64,000 nt of DNA from Streptococcus azizii (GTDB lineage: Bacteria > Bacillota > Bacilli > Lactobacillales > Streptococcaceae). The translations under genes and the position numbers were made by a program. A model generated the notes under the pieces. It was not told where the DNA came from, did not search any database, and worked only from the letters and a program-made list of their open reading frames with translations. The stretch covers positions 1 through 64,000 of the forward strand of contig NZ_MSPR01000006.1 of assembly GCF_001984715.1 (NCBI RefSeq). The letters are read 5' to 3'. Position 1 is the stretch's first letter. Each line of letters starts with the position of its first letter. Shown here in pieces: positions 39,098 to 47,755 of this stretch.

Positions 39098-40324
39098 ATG
39101 GCAGTACATCATCCATCAGAGCTTATTTACTGCTCGTTTTGTGGAAAAAATCAAGAAGAAGTAAAGAAAATTATCGCAGGAAATAACGTATTTATCTGTA
39201 ATGAGTGTGTAGAATTAGCCCAAGAAATTATTCGTGAGGAATTGGCAGAGGAAGTCTTGACAGATTTGGCAGATACCCCTAAGCCACAGGAATTACTGAC
39301 GATTTTGAACCACTATGTGATCGGCCAAGACCGGGCAAAACGGGCTTTAGCAGTAGCCGTTTACAATCACTACAAACGGATCAATTTTCAGGATAGCCAA
39401 GAAGAGACGGATGTTGAATTGCAAAAATCAAATATTCTCATGATTGGCCCAACGGGTTCAGGCAAAACCTTCCTGGCTCAGACCCTAGCCAAGAGTCTAA
39501 ATGTTCCTTTTGCGATTGCGGATGCGACAGCTTTGACAGAGGCGGGATATGTAGGAGAAGATGTTGAAAATATCCTTTTAAAACTCCTCCAAGCAGCCGA
39601 TTTTAATGTCGATCGTGCAGAGCGTGGGATTATCTATGTGGATGAGATTGATAAGATTGCTAAAAAAGGGGAGAATGTCTCCATTACGCGCGACGTTTCA
39701 GGGGAAGGTGTCCAGCAGGCCCTGCTCAAAATCATAGAGGGAACCATTGCTAGTGTACCACCTCAAGGAGGGCGCAAGCATCCTCAGCAGGAACTGATTC
39801 AAGTGGATACGAAAAATATCCTCTTTATCGTCGGAGGTGCCTTTGATGGCATTGAGGAAATTGTCAAACAGCGGATGGGAGAAAAAATCATCGGTTTTGG
39901 CCACAACAATCGTGCCATTGATGAGAAAGAATCCTATATGCAGCATATTATCGCAGATGACATTCAAAAATTTGGCATTATCCCAGAGTTGATCGGGCGT
40001 TTACCTGTATTTGCAGCCCTTGACCAGTTAACGACAGAGGACCTGATTCGTATATTGACAGAGCCGAAAAATGCTCTTGTCAAGCAGTATCAAACCCTGC
40101 TGTCTTACGATGGTGTCGACTTGGAGTTTGACCAAGAAGCGCTTGAAGAAATTGCAAAACGAGCGATAGAGCGGAAAACAGGTGCGCGTGGATTGCGCTC
40201 GATTATTGAAGAAACCATGCTGGATGTTATGTTTGAAATACCGAGTCAAGAGGAAGTCAAGCGCGTGCGAATTACCAAGGAGGCCGTCGCAGGTCAGGAC
40301 CAACCCATCTTAGAGACGGCATAA
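39098..40324 (+). CDS. clpX: ATP-dependent Clp protease ATP-binding subunit ClpX
   Basis: ClpX unfolds substrates for ClpP. The protein has 408 residues: an N-terminal zinc domain (CSFCGKN and [10 protein letters not shown]), Walker A GPTGSGKT, Walker [11 protein letters not shown] and a C-terminal AAA lid. AGGAAAG precedes the ATG. engB starts 9 bp after the stop, a standard pair. Confidence 0.97.
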   Translation: MAVHHPSELIYCSFCGKNQEEVKKIIAGNNVFICNECVELAQEIIREELAEEVLTDLADTPKPQELLTILNHYVIGQDRAKRALAVAVYNHYKRINFQDSQEETDVELQKSNILMIGPTGSGKTFLAQTLAKSLNVPFAIADATALTEAGYVGEDVENILLKLLQAADFNVDRAERGIIYVDEIDKIAKKGENVSITRDVSGEGVQQALLKIIEGTIASVPPQGGRKHPQQELIQVDTKNILFIVGGAFDGIEEIVKQRMGEKIIGFGHNNRAIDEKESYMQHIIADDIQKFGIIPELIGRLPVFAALDQLTTEDLIRILTEPKNALVKQYQTLLSYDGVDLEFDQEALEEIAKRAIERKTGARGLRSIIEETMLDVMFEIPSQEEVKRVRITKEAVAGQDQPILETA

Positions 40325-40333
40325 GGAGAGCAG

Positions 40334-40921
40334 ATGGATATCAATACACACAATGCGACTATTTTATTGAGTGCGGTTTCCAAGGCTCAGTATCCCCAGG
40401 ATGATTTGCCAGAAATTGCTCTTGCAGGACGTTCAAATGTCGGTAAATCTTCTTTTATCAATACCCTACTGGGGCGGAAAAACCTTGCGAGGACTTCCAG
40501 TAAGCCAGGTAAAACCCAGCAATTAAATTTCTACAACATTGACGATAAACTTCGTTTCGTTGATGTGCCTGGTTACGGCTATGCCAAGGTTTCAAAGACG
40601 GAGCGGGCTAAATGGGGGAGAATGATAGAAGAATATCTCACCAGTCGTGAAAACCTTCGGGCTGTCGTGAGCTTGGTTGATATGCGGCATGAACCCTCAG
40701 CTGACGATGTTCAAATGTATGAGTTTTTGAAATATTATGACATTCCAGTCATCCTAGTTGCAACTAAGGCAGATAAGATTCCTCGCGGCAAGTGGAACAA
40801 GCACGAATCTATGATTAAGAAAAGATTGGAGTTTGACCCAGCTGATCAATTTGTTGTCTTTTCATCGGAAACTAGACATGGCTTTGAGCAGGCTTGGGAT
40901 AGTATTTTGGACCAAATGTAG
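40334..40921 (+). CDS. engB: Ribosome-biogenesis GTPase EngB/YsxC
   Basis: This essential GTPase acts in 50S assembly. The protein has 195 residues: G1 [14 protein letters not shown]3 DVPGYGYAK and G4 [16 protein letters not shown] precedes the ATG. It is last in the folA-clpX-engB run and is followed by a terminator. Confidence 0.96.
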   Translation: MDINTHNATILLSAVSKAQYPQDDLPEIALAGRSNVGKSSFINTLLGRKNLARTSSKPGKTQQLNFYNIDDKLRFVDVPGYGYAKVSKTERAKWGRMIEEYLTSRENLRAVVSLVDMRHEPSADDVQMYEFLKYYDIPVILVATKADKIPRGKWNKHESMIKKRLEFDPADQFVVFSSETRHGFEQAWDSILDQM

Positions 40922-40922
40922 A

Positions 40923-40950
40923 AAATGTAGTGAAAGGCTACATTTTTTTG
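40923..40950 (+). terminator. Terminator after engB
   Basis: AAATGTAG pairs with CTACATTT over a 7-nt loop, followed by T7. Confidence 0.9.
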
Positions 40951-40988
40951 TTGTGAAAATTTACGGCAATACCAGTAGTTTTGATTCT

Positions 40989-41017
40989 TTGACATCGTTT
41001 TCTAAATCGTATAGAAT
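40989..41017 (+). promoter_or_regulatory. Promoter of the exported-protein pair
   Basis: TTGACA (40989-40994), 17-nt spacer and TAGAAT (41012-41017). The leader is about 110 nt. Confidence 0.75.
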
Positions 41018-41129
41018 AACAATGGGGGAAGCGTGTGAGGGGAAGGAGGAAAAGAACGGAGACGATACTGGTAATACAGAATCCCTCACTAACAGATGGT
41101 CTATGGTATAAATAAGAAGGAGTGTTATT

Positions 41130-41744
41130 ATGATAAAGAAATTTCTTATTTTAGCAAGTTGGGCATTCGTAGCAGTTCTCTTTTCTGCTGGTAATATTGT
41201 TCATGCTGCAGAGTATATGACTGAGGCTCAGATAGAGGAAATCACAGAAAATCTGAGTGATGCTCAATATGTTTTACCGACTTCAGATGGTGGAGTAATC
41301 ATGAATATGGATGGAAGCGATAATTTTCCAGAAATTCAATTAGCATCGTCAGAATATAAACCCATGACAGTTCCAGAATATAAAGAGTTTTTAAAAACAT
41401 TTGATATCTCTAGAGAGTCTGACTTAAAACCTTCAATAGCATTTAGAGGAGCTTATGTCCCGACCGAGGTACGAACCTTGTATGCTAATCAGTCATATCT
41501 ATCAAATCCTTTTTCTGCCTCTGGATGGAGGTATGGAGAATTAGTGTTTGTTCCTGCTTGGTTTACAGGAGATTACCTTTATTGGCAGGTTTTTGGAGAT
41601 TCTGGGCGCGTAGATGATAGAAAAGGTAATTCAACTCCGATTGAACCAGGGCAGACATTGCCGGTTTATAGTAAATCTGGTACTTATTTTAGAACCTATA
41701 ATCCTGTGAATGGTTCTAAATATCACGTATCGAATCCTGTTTAA
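41130..41744 (+). CDS. Exported protein of unknown function
   Basis: This 204-residue protein has a classic signal peptide (KK, hydrophobic core, VHA-A cleavage near residue 26) and no lipobox or LPXTG, so it should be secreted. The mature part is acidic near its start (MTEAQIEEITENLSDAQYVL) and aromatic- and Gly-rich at its end. AGAAGGAG precedes the ATG. The next exported protein starts 15 bp after its stop. I do not recognise the family. Confidence 0.8.
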   Translation: MIKKFLILASWAFVAVLFSAGNIVHAAEYMTEAQIEEITENLSDAQYVLPTSDGGVIMNMDGSDNFPEIQLASSEYKPMTVPEYKEFLKTFDISRESDLKPSIAFRGAYVPTEVRTLYANQSYLSNPFSASGWRYGELVFVPAWFTGDYLYWQVFGDSGRVDDRKGNSTPIEPGQTLPVYSKSGTYFRTYNPVNGSKYHVSNPV

Positions 41745-41758
41745 GGAGGAGAAGGAAT

Positions 41759-42139
41759 ATGAAAATGAAATATATGATTAGATTGGCAGTTTTTGCCACA
41801 GTGACGATTCTACTAGGAGTGCTATTGCCACAACAGAGGGCTGTCGCTTCGGAGGAAAGAAAATCTGATAACCGTACGATTCAAATCTATGCTCGTCTGC
41901 TAAAAGATGCTAGCGAGGAAGAAGTGAATGACTATTTCCAACATCACGATGATGCAACGCTTATTATCGCCGATAAAAGTGGAGGCTACTTGAGTAGCCT
42001 AACCAATGATGTCAACTCTTATTCGGAAGTCCGAGATGAAAATGGAAATCTGCTGGAGCGAGTCTCCTTTGGGGATGAAACAGTAGCGGCTACTATTGCT
42101 GAGGTTAAGGAATATCTCCGAGAGCAGCGAGAAAAATAG
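41759..42139 (+). CDS. Small exported protein of unknown function
   Basis: This 126-residue protein has a signal peptide cleaved near AVA-S (residue 30). The mature part is short, charged and Asp/Glu-rich (DASEEEVNDYFQHHDD) and contains no Cys. TAAGGAGGAG precedes the ATG. It is co-transcribed with the exported protein upstream. The function is unknown. Confidence 0.78.
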   Translation: MKMKYMIRLAVFATVTILLGVLLPQQRAVASEERKSDNRTIQIYARLLKDASEEEVNDYFQHHDDATLIIADKSGGYLSSLTNDVNSYSEVRDENGNLLERVSFGDETVAATIAEVKEYLREQREK

Positions 42140-42197
42140 GGCTAGAAGGGGAAACATCCCTAACCCTGTCGTAGTAGAAGGATGAAAAATGAGTAGG

Positions 42198-42226
42198 GAG
42201 AGGATCCGCACGGGCCCTCTCTTTTT
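42198..42226 (+). terminator. Terminator of the exported-protein pair
   Basis: GAGAGG (42198-42203) pairs with CCTCTC (42216-42221), followed by T5. Confidence 0.8.
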
Positions 42227-42287
42227 GAGTGCCGCATTTCTTTGAGGAAATCTAGTAAAAAATATTGTAAGTTTTTAGGTAAAATCC

Positions 42288-42316
42288 TTGCAAATCGAAA
42301 GAAAGTATGATAGTAT
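42288..42316 (+). promoter_or_regulatory. Promoter of rplJ-rplL
   Basis: TTGCAA (42288-42293), 17-nt spacer and TAGTAT (42311-42316). Confidence 0.75.
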
Positions 42317-42319
42317 GAG

Positions 42320-42440
42320 TAAGGTTTGAAAAAACTGACCTAAGACAGTAGGGGAGTTCAACTCATAAGCATCCTACCGAGGCACAAAACGGATAGAAAC
42401 GTATTTGTACTTTCGTGTCTAGGTTTGGCGCGTTTTTTTA
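42320..42440 (+). promoter_or_regulatory. Ribosomal L10 leader
   Basis: The leader contains the L10-leader-like run AAGACAGTAGGGGAG with AGCATCCTACCGAGGCAC, followed by a long terminator-like stem ending GCGCGTTTTTTTA. In Firmicutes the L10(L12)4 complex binds such leaders and represses rplJ-rplL. The call is based on motif and position. Confidence 0.85.
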
Positions 42441-42485
42441 TTGAAACAAGCTCGAACCCAAAATAATAACGGAGGTAAAACACTA

Positions 42486-42986
42486 ATGAGTGAAGCTATT
42501 ATCGCTAAAAAAGCAGAATTAGTTGATCAAGTTGCTGAAAAGATGAAAGCTGCTGCATCTATCGTAGTGGTGGACGCGCGTGGGTTGACTGTTGAGCAAG
42601 ATACTGTTCTTCGTCGTGATCTTCGTGGAAGCGAAGTTGAGTACAAAGTGATTAAAAACTCAATTTTGCGTCGGGCAGCTGAAAAAGCTGGTCTTGAAGA
42701 ATTGGCATCAATTTTTGTGGGACCATCTGCGATTGCATTTTCAAATGAAGATGTTATTGCGCCAGCAAAAATCTTGAATGACTTTGCTAAAAATGCGGAA
42801 GCTCTTGAAATCAAAGGTGGTGCAATCGAAGGTAAAGTTTCTTCAAAAGAAGAAATCCAAGCTCTTGCGGCATTGCCAAACAGAGAAGGTATGCTTTCTA
42901 TGCTCTTATCTGTACTTCAAGCGCCAGTTCGCAACGTTGCATACGCTGTCAAAGCTGTTGCAGAAAGCAAAGAAGAAGCTGCTTAA
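42486..42986 (+). CDS. rplJ: 50S ribosomal protein L10
   Basis: L10 anchors the L7/L12 stalk. The protein has 166 residues from the ATG at 42486 ([15 protein letters not shown]), preceded by GGAGGTAA. The frame is open further upstream, but that is leader RNA. The C-terminal Ala-rich helix binds L12. Confidence 0.97.
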   Translation: MSEAIIAKKAELVDQVAEKMKAAASIVVVDARGLTVEQDTVLRRDLRGSEVEYKVIKNSILRRAAEKAGLEELASIFVGPSAIAFSNEDVIAPAKILNDFAKNAEALEIKGGAIEGKVSSKEEIQALAALPNREGMLSMLLSVLQAPVRNVAYAVKAVAESKEEAA

Positions 42987-43060
42987 GGCAGCAACAAGTA
43001 GCCTAGGGCTACAACTATCTATTATTTATTAACAAACAAAACTATTTGGAGGAAAATACA

Positions 43061-43429
43061 ATGGCATTGAACATTGAAAACATTATTGCTGAAATTAAAG
43101 AAGCGTCAATCCTTGAGCTTAATGATCTTGTAAAAGCGATCGAAGAAGAATTTGGTGTGACTGCAGCTGCTCCTGTAGCAGTTGCTGCAGCTGGTGCTGC
43201 TGATGCTGCTGCTACTAAAGATTCATTCGACGTTGAGTTGACTGCAGCTGGCGACAAAAAAGTTGGTGTTATCAAGGCTGTACGTGAAATCACTGGTCTT
43301 GGTCTTAAAGAAGCAAAAGAATTGGTTGACGGTGCACCTGCAGTCGTTAAAGAAGGCGTTGCAACTGCCGAAGCTGAAGAAATCAAAGCTAAATTGGAAG
43401 AAGCTGGAGCTTCAGTTACTCTTAAATAA
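43061..43429 (+). CDS. rplL: 50S ribosomal protein L7/L12
   Basis: This stalk protein has 122 residues from the ATG at 43061 ([16 protein letters not shown]), preceded by GGAGG. It has an N-terminal dimer domain, an Ala-rich hinge (about 38-50) and a C-terminal domain with [14 protein letters not shown]. Its last 15 bases, including the stop, are the ICE attachment core; integration therefore leaves the protein intact. Confidence 0.98.
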   Translation: MALNIENIIAEIKEASILELNDLVKAIEEEFGVTAAAPVAVAAAGAADAAATKDSFDVELTAAGDKKVGVIKAVREITGLGLKEAKELVDGAPAVVKEGVATAEAEEIKAKLEEAGASVTLK

Positions 43430-43436
43430 GAGTAAC
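43415..43436. other. attL: chromosome-ICE junction at the 3' end of rplL
   Basis: The sequence is an inverted repeat with 10-bp arms (GTTACTCTTA and TAAGAGTAAC) around AA. Bases 43415-43429 are the reverse complement of TTATTTAAGAGTAAC, the core I recall for ICESa2603-type elements integrating at rplL. Conjugation genes begin right after it. The matching attR lies outside the window. Confidence 0.88.
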
Positions 43437-43524
43437 ACCATCATTAGATTGCGGAATCCCTATTTACCAGTCTTTGAGAGCGATAAGCGATTGATAGAAA
43501 CTGATAAATTGATTTGGTTTCCTG

Positions 43525-43566
43525 CCAAAAATCCTGCCAAAAATTCTTTGGCAGGATTTTTGTTTT
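43525..43566 (+). terminator. Terminator for rplJ-rplL supplied by the ICE
   Basis: AATCCTGCCAAA pairs with TTTGGCAGGATT over AATTC, followed by TTTTGTTTT. It lies inside the ICE, so when integrated the element provides the operon's transcription stop. Confidence 0.9.
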
Positions 43567-43578
43567 AATAAACTTTCG

Positions 43579-43610
43579 GGGGTAGACACTAGATTGTCTA
43601 CCCCATTTTT
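43579..43610 (+). terminator. Second terminator-like hairpin just before the first ICE gene
   Basis: GGGGTAGACA (43579-43588) pairs with TGTCTACCCC (43595-43604) over CTAGAT, followed by ATTTTT. It ends 8 nt before the GGAGG of the next gene and could act as an attenuator. Confidence 0.75.
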
Positions 43611-43627
43611 GCGTTTTGGAGGTAATT

Positions 43628-43801
43628 ATGCAAAAGGAAGAACAGTCATCACGTCATATCGTGAAGAGCCATATCATGACCATCATGGGAGTTGATAATC
43701 TAAAAGCAACTCAACTGGTAAATGAAATGGAACAAACAGGTTTAATCCGATTTGATGAATTCGGGAATTTTGGACTTTTAGTCTTGGAGGGACAATCATG
43801 A
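43628..43801 (+). CDS. Small ICE protein preceding the initiator gene
   Basis: The product is 57 residues from the ATG at 43628, preceded by GGAGG (43618-43622). It is polar, with a small winged-helix-like segment (NLKATQLVNEMEQTGLIRFD). It overlaps the initiator gene by 4 nt (ATGA), so the two are coupled. It is perhaps a small DNA-binding helper; I do not recognise it with confidence. Confidence 0.7.
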   Translation: MQKEEQSSRHIVKSHIMTIMGVDNLKATQLVNEMEQTGLIRFDEFGNFGLLVLEGQS

Positions 43802-44616
43802 AACGTATTACCGCTAATCAATATCAGACATCAGAGCGTTATTATAAACTCCCTAAAATTTTGTTTGAGAGTGAACGTTATAAGGATATGAAGCTGGAAG
43901 TTAAGGTAGCCTACGCGGTTTTAAAAGATCGGTTGGAGTTGTCTTTGAGTAAAGGCTGGATTGATGAGGATGGGGCTATTTATTTGATTTATTCCAATTC
44001 AAATCTGATGGCACTATTAGGCTGTTCAAAGTCAAAACTACTCTCTATCAAGAAAACCTTACGTGAATATGGCTTAATTGATGAAGTCCAACAGTCCTCT
44101 AGTGAAAGAGGTCGAATGGCAAATAAAATTTACTTGGGGGAATTAGAACATGAACCTACCCCAGTCTTACATACAGACGGGGCTAGTGTTAAAAAAACAC
44201 TAGGGGAGTCTCAAAGAAAGACGGGGCCGGTCTTATATTCAGCCCCTAGTGAGACTGAAGGAAGTGAGACTAAATATAGTGAAACTGAAGGGAGTGACTT
44301 AGTTATGAAGGACGAGGAGGAGAGGCAGCTAGTAGATGAGAAAAAAGAAGAAAACTTTACTTCAAAAGTCGATGGCGTGACCAAGTACGATCGAGACTAT
44401 ATTTGGGGTTTGGTTCATGACCAGTTAAGACAGACAGGTCTATCTCAGTCTGCTAGTGACTATGCCATGATTTATTTTAGTGACCGGTATCAGTATGCAT
44501 TGGAACAAATGCGATTTGCTCGGTCAGCCGAAGTAATAGCTGAATACGTATTTAATGGTGTGCTGTCGGAGTGGACCAAGCAACTGAGACGACAAGAAGT
44601 AAAAGGAGGTGAATAA
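43798..44616 (+). CDS. repA: Replication initiator protein A (RepA_N type)
   Basis: The protein has 272 residues. The N-terminal RepA_N winged-helix domain (about 1-115) has YYKLPKILFESERYKDMKLE and a second helix-turn-helix (NLMALLGCSKSKLLSIKKTL). The linker is acidic and Ser/Thr-rich with GSET/YSET repeats (about 135-185). The C-terminal domain is helical (about 195-265). Such proteins support replication of the excised circle. Confidence 0.85.
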   Translation: MKRITANQYQTSERYYKLPKILFESERYKDMKLEVKVAYAVLKDRLELSLSKGWIDEDGAIYLIYSNSNLMALLGCSKSKLLSIKKTLREYGLIDEVQQSSSERGRMANKIYLGELEHEPTPVLHTDGASVKKTLGESQRKTGPVLYSAPSETEGSETKYSETEGSDLVMKDEEERQLVDEKKEENFTSKVDGVTKYDRDYIWGLVHDQLRQTGLSQSASDYAMIYFSDRYQYALEQMRFARSAEVIAEYVFNGVLSEWTKQLRRQEVKGGE

Positions 44617-44617
44617 G

Positions 44618-44713
44618 ATGATTTGGTGGATACTAGGTGGAATCTATCTGATTTCTATCATCATTTTGATTGTTGAAATCATCCGTGCACCAGAAATGGA
44701 TGATCATATATAA
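44618..44713 (+). CDS. 31-residue membrane peptide
   Basis: ATG at 44618 just after repA, TAA at 44711-44713. It is a single hydrophobic helix (MIWWILGGIYLISIIILIVE) with a charged tail, and AAAGGAGG precedes the ATG. The strong ribosome-binding site argues that it is translated. The role is unknown. Confidence 0.65.
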   Translation: MIWWILGGIYLISIIILIVEIIRAPEMDDHI

Positions 44714-44714
44714 G

Positions 44715-44746
44715 CAAGAGTTTTACAAGTGTAAGGCTCTTTTTTA
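44715..44746 (+). terminator. Terminator before the methyltransferase gene
   Basis: AGAG..TTAC pairs with GTAA..CTCT, followed by T6. Confidence 0.7.
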
Positions 44747-44764
44747 GTTGGAAAGAGAGGAAAA

Positions 44765-46120
44765 ATGAAATTTTTAGATTTATTTGCTGGGATAGGCGGT
44801 TTTAGGCTAGGGATGGAATCACAGGGTCATAAATGCCTGGGCTTTTGTGAAATTGATAAATTCGCTAGAACATCTTATAAAGCCATGTTTAACACAGAAG
44901 GGGAAATAGAATACCATGACATTAAAGAGGTCACAGACCATGACTTTAGACAATTTAGAGGGCAAGTGGACATCATCTGCGGGGGATTTCCTTGCCAAGC
45001 ATTTTCACTCGCAGGCAGACGATTGGGATTTGAAGATACTCGAGGGACTCTCTTTTTTGAGATTGCTCGAGCGGCCAAACAAATCCAACCACGTTTTCTA
45101 TTTTTGGAAAACGTCAAAGGCCTACTCAATCACGACGAGGGACGGACGTTCGCCACAATCCTCTCCACGCTGGATGAATTGGGGTATGATGTCGAATGGC
45201 AGGTGCTTAACAGCAAGGACTTCCAAGTCCCGCAAAACAGAGAACGGGTCTTTATTATCGGACATTCTAGAAGATACCGTTCCAGATTCATATTTCCTCT
45301 CAGAAGAGAAGACAGCCCAGCTCATCTTGAAAGGCTAGGAAATATCAATCCCTCTAAACATGGTTTGAATGGTGAAGTCTATCTGACGAGTGGACTTGCT
45401 CCTACACTAACAAGAGGTAAAGGAGAGGGTGCAAAAATCGCCATTCCAGTCTTAACACCAGATAGACTAGAAAAACGCCAACATGGTCGTCGATTTAAGG
45501 ACAATCAAGACCCTATGTTTACTTTGACCAGTCAAGACAAACACGGAGTTGTTGTCGCAGGAAATCTGCCGACTAGCTTTGACCAGACCGGTAGAGTATT
45601 TGACATTTCTGGCTTGTCACCGACCTTGACCACCATGCAAGGTGGAGACAAGGTGCCAAAGATTTTGCTGAGGGAGGAGCTGCCATTTCTGAAAATCAAG
45701 GAAGCCACTAAAACAGGGTACGCAAAGGCAACTCTTGGAGACTCTGTCAATCTGGCTTATCCAGACTCAACCAAACGTAGGGGACGTGTGGGAAAGGGAA
45801 TATCCAATACTCTGACGACTTCAGACAATATGGGAGTAGTAGTTGCTGCTCTGGAATATCGACAGGATAAGTGGTATGAAGTCACAGGCATTGTCTTAGA
45901 GGGGAAACTTTATCGCCTGAGAATAAGACGACTGACACCAAGAGAGTGCTTCAGACTTCAAGGCTTTCCTGATTGGGCTTATGAAAGAGCAGAGAGTGTT
46001 TCTAGTAAGAGCCAACTATACAAACAGGCCGGCAATAGCGTGACTGTCACAGTTATTGAAGCCATTGCCAGAGAATTTAGAAGAACGGAAGAGGAAGAAA
46101 AACATGAACTTACTACATAA
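44765..46120 (+). CDS. DNA (cytosine-5) methyltransferase
   Basis: This 451-residue C5 methyltransferase has motif I LDLFAGIGGFRLGMES, motif IV GGFPCQAFSLAGRR (catalytic Cys), motif VI FLFLENVKGLL and motifs IX-X RLTPRECFRLQGF and YKQAGNSVTVTV. The target-recognition region (about 190-390) holds four PTLT/FTLT/NTLT-type repeats. GGAAAGAGAGG precedes the ATG. No restriction enzyme gene is adjacent, so it is probably an orphan protecting the ICE during transfer. Confidence 0.93.
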   Translation: MKFLDLFAGIGGFRLGMESQGHKCLGFCEIDKFARTSYKAMFNTEGEIEYHDIKEVTDHDFRQFRGQVDIICGGFPCQAFSLAGRRLGFEDTRGTLFFEIARAAKQIQPRFLFLENVKGLLNHDEGRTFATILSTLDELGYDVEWQVLNSKDFQVPQNRERVFIIGHSRRYRSRFIFPLRREDSPAHLERLGNINPSKHGLNGEVYLTSGLAPTLTRGKGEGAKIAIPVLTPDRLEKRQHGRRFKDNQDPMFTLTSQDKHGVVVAGNLPTSFDQTGRVFDISGLSPTLTTMQGGDKVPKILLREELPFLKIKEATKTGYAKATLGDSVNLAYPDSTKRRGRVGKGISNTLTTSDNMGVVVAALEYRQDKWYEVTGIVLEGKLYRLRIRRLTPRECFRLQGFPDWAYERAESVSSKSQLYKQAGNSVTVTVIEAIAREFRRTEEEEKHELTT

Positions 46121-46532
46121 GAAAAGTATCCTAGATTGTACTGAATTAGAAGAACGTATTCACCAAGCTGAAACCAATCAGCTATTACAAAAGATACTGT
46201 CGCTCCCCAATTTTGATTGTGACTTTGAGGTAACTTTTGAAGATGATTACCACAAAGAGATGAATGATCCCCTATTCTACGAATCCAATCTTCATCAGAT
46301 TTCGGATTTTATGGAAACTAGGGATATTAAAAATGGTGTAGATACACTATTGACGAAAGACAATCACCTGGCCTTTCGTGCCTTTGGTCAAAATTATACT
46401 GCTAGAGGAAAGGATGGCATTTTAACGACTCTAGTGACGGTCAAGTGCTTTGGTGAAGGACGGATGCCCATTGATATGAGTCGCTATTTCTCAACTCCTG
46501 AACCAACAGTTGAAAATAGCCTAACCCTATAA
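46104..46532 (+). CDS. ICE protein of unknown function
   Basis: This 142-residue acidic protein starts at ATG 46104, within the end of the methyltransferase gene (17-nt overlap), preceded by GAGGAAG. It has no signal peptide or membrane helix. The N-terminus (LHKKSILDCTELEERIHQA) is helical and the C-terminal half is probably beta-rich. I do not recognise a domain. Confidence 0.75.
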   Translation: MNLLHKKSILDCTELEERIHQAETNQLLQKILSLPNFDCDFEVTFEDDYHKEMNDPLFYESNLHQISDFMETRDIKNGVDTLLTKDNHLAFRAFGQNYTARGKDGILTTLVTVKCFGEGRMPIDMSRYFSTPEPTVENSLTL

Positions 46533-46542
46533 GGAGGTGCCT

Positions 46543-46926
46543 ATGCTTGAGGTATATCTAGGAAATAATACCAATACAAATCAAGATTTACTAACCATTT
46601 TGACGACCTATGGAGTGGCTTATCGTTGTACAAAAGCATGTGAGGTAAACCGTGAAATCATACTGTCACTCTTTGCCAAAACCACGGATTGTTTTGAGTT
46701 GCTGTCGCCACGATTTCTTCGCTTTAAAAGTCAATATTCGATAAGTTTGAATGAGATGATTCAGCTCATTCTCCAAAAGCCAGACCAAAACCTTCGTCTG
46801 CCTCTCATTGTCTGTCAGAATCACGTCTATCCAGCTATTGGGCTAGACGAAGTACGTACTTTTCTTCCCAGACAGGTAAAAGAAGAGTTGTTTCAGGCCA
46901 GTCTGATGAAACAAGTGACAGGGTAG
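46543..46926 (+). CDS. Spx/ArsC-like protein lacking the CxxC redox motif
   Basis: The protein has 127 residues from the ATG at 46543, preceded by AAGGAGG. The C-terminal half matches Spx closely in layout: NEMIQLILQKPDQNLRLPLI, VYPAIGLDEVRTFLPRQVK. The thioredoxin-fold N-terminus is kept (LEVYLGNNTNTNQDLLTIL), but where Spx has CxxC this protein has an Asn/Thr stretch. By my alignment Spx Gly52, which contacts the RNA polymerase alpha subunit, is Asp here. The family is recognised by eye; the function is unknown. Confidence 0.7.
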   Translation: MLEVYLGNNTNTNQDLLTILTTYGVAYRCTKACEVNREIILSLFAKTTDCFELLSPRFLRFKSQYSISLNEMIQLILQKPDQNLRLPLIVCQNHVYPAIGLDEVRTFLPRQVKEELFQASLMKQVTG

Positions 46927-46934
46927 GTGTGAAG

Positions 46935-47168
46935 ATGAATGAACGATTTTGGGACAATTTAGAAATCATTCTGGCTGAAAAAGACCTCACTTGGGCAGAA
47001 CTAGCTCGCAAAGTATTCAACGGTCAATATGTTTATCCAAGTGAATTTAATCGCCTCTATCAAAAATTACGGCATTACAAATCTAATCGTCTGATGCCAC
47101 AAATAAGATGGGTTGAGCGTATTGTTCTAGTCTTAGATATTGATTATGAAGATTTATTTAAGAGGTGA
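46935..47168 (+). CDS. Small HTH (Cro/CI-like) regulator
   Basis: This 77-residue protein has one HTH: LTWAELARKVFNGQYVYPSE followed by LYQKLRHYKSNRLMPQIR. Domain-only XRE-like proteins of this size are common ICE regulators. The start is ATG 46935 rather than GTG 46929. It lies 8 bp after the Spx-like gene and overlaps the protease region by 4 nt or abuts it. Confidence 0.75.
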   Translation: MNERFWDNLEIILAEKDLTWAELARKVFNGQYVYPSEFNRLYQKLRHYKSNRLMPQIRWVERIVLVLDIDYEDLFKR

Positions 47169-47170
47169 CA

Positions 47171-47755
47171 ATGATAAGGATAGTGTTGTTTTATCTAGCC
47201 ATACAGCTTAACGGTCTTCTGGTGAGTTTATTCCTGAAAGAGTATCTGACAATAGAGGGTATAGTCTTGCTACAATTGGTCCTATTAAGTGTGACTTGCT
47301 TAGAGATTGCCCGTCATAAAACTGTTCCATTAAAAATTGTGGGCGTACAAAATCGCCTAAGTTGGTTGCTTCTTGGCTTTGTGGCTATGGTTGCTTTTGC
47401 AGTCTTCATCAGTTTCCTATTTCCAGTTCAGACTAGGAATCAAGCAGTATTGGTACAAGTAGGAAAACAGGTTCCTCCTATTATCTTTTTATTGTTTCTG
47501 GTCAATGCAAGTATTCTTGAAGAGATTGTTTACAGGCAATTGCTGTGGGAAAAATTGACATTCCCTTTTGAACAAATAGGCGTGACCAGTTTTCTCTTTG
47601 TTCTATCCCATGGACCTAATCAATTAGGGAGTTGGCTCATCTATAGCTGTCTTGGCTTGACCTTGGCTGTTGTTCGATTGAAAACTGATTGTATGACGGC
47701 AATCGCCTTACATTTACTTTGGAATAGTTTGGCTTATGTCGTAACTTTCTTGTGA
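47171..47755 (+). CDS. CPBP-family intramembrane metalloprotease (Abi-type)
   Basis: The product is 194 residues from ATG 47171 (GTG 47165 is an alternative), with about six hydrophobic segments. The metal motifs are SILEEIVYRQLL (EExxxR), FVLSHGPNQ (FxxxH) and LHLLWNSLAY (HxxxN). CPBP proteases are associated with bacteriocin immunity or processing in other systems; what it cleaves here is unknown. Confidence 0.87.
   Translation: MIRIVLFYLAIQLNGLLVSLFLKEYLTIEGIVLLQLVLLSVTCLEIARHKTVPLKIVGVQNRLSWLLLGFVAMVAFAVFISFLFPVQTRNQAVLVQVGKQVPPIIFLLFLVNASILEEIVYRQLLWEKLTFPFEQIGVTSFLFVLSHGPNQLGSWLIYSCLGLTLAVVRLKTDCMTAIALHLLWNSLAYVVTFL

Noticed and set aside
41130..42139. Bacteriocin and immunity pair
   Set aside because: Signal peptides are present, but there is no GG leader, no transporter and no immunity-like membrane protein.
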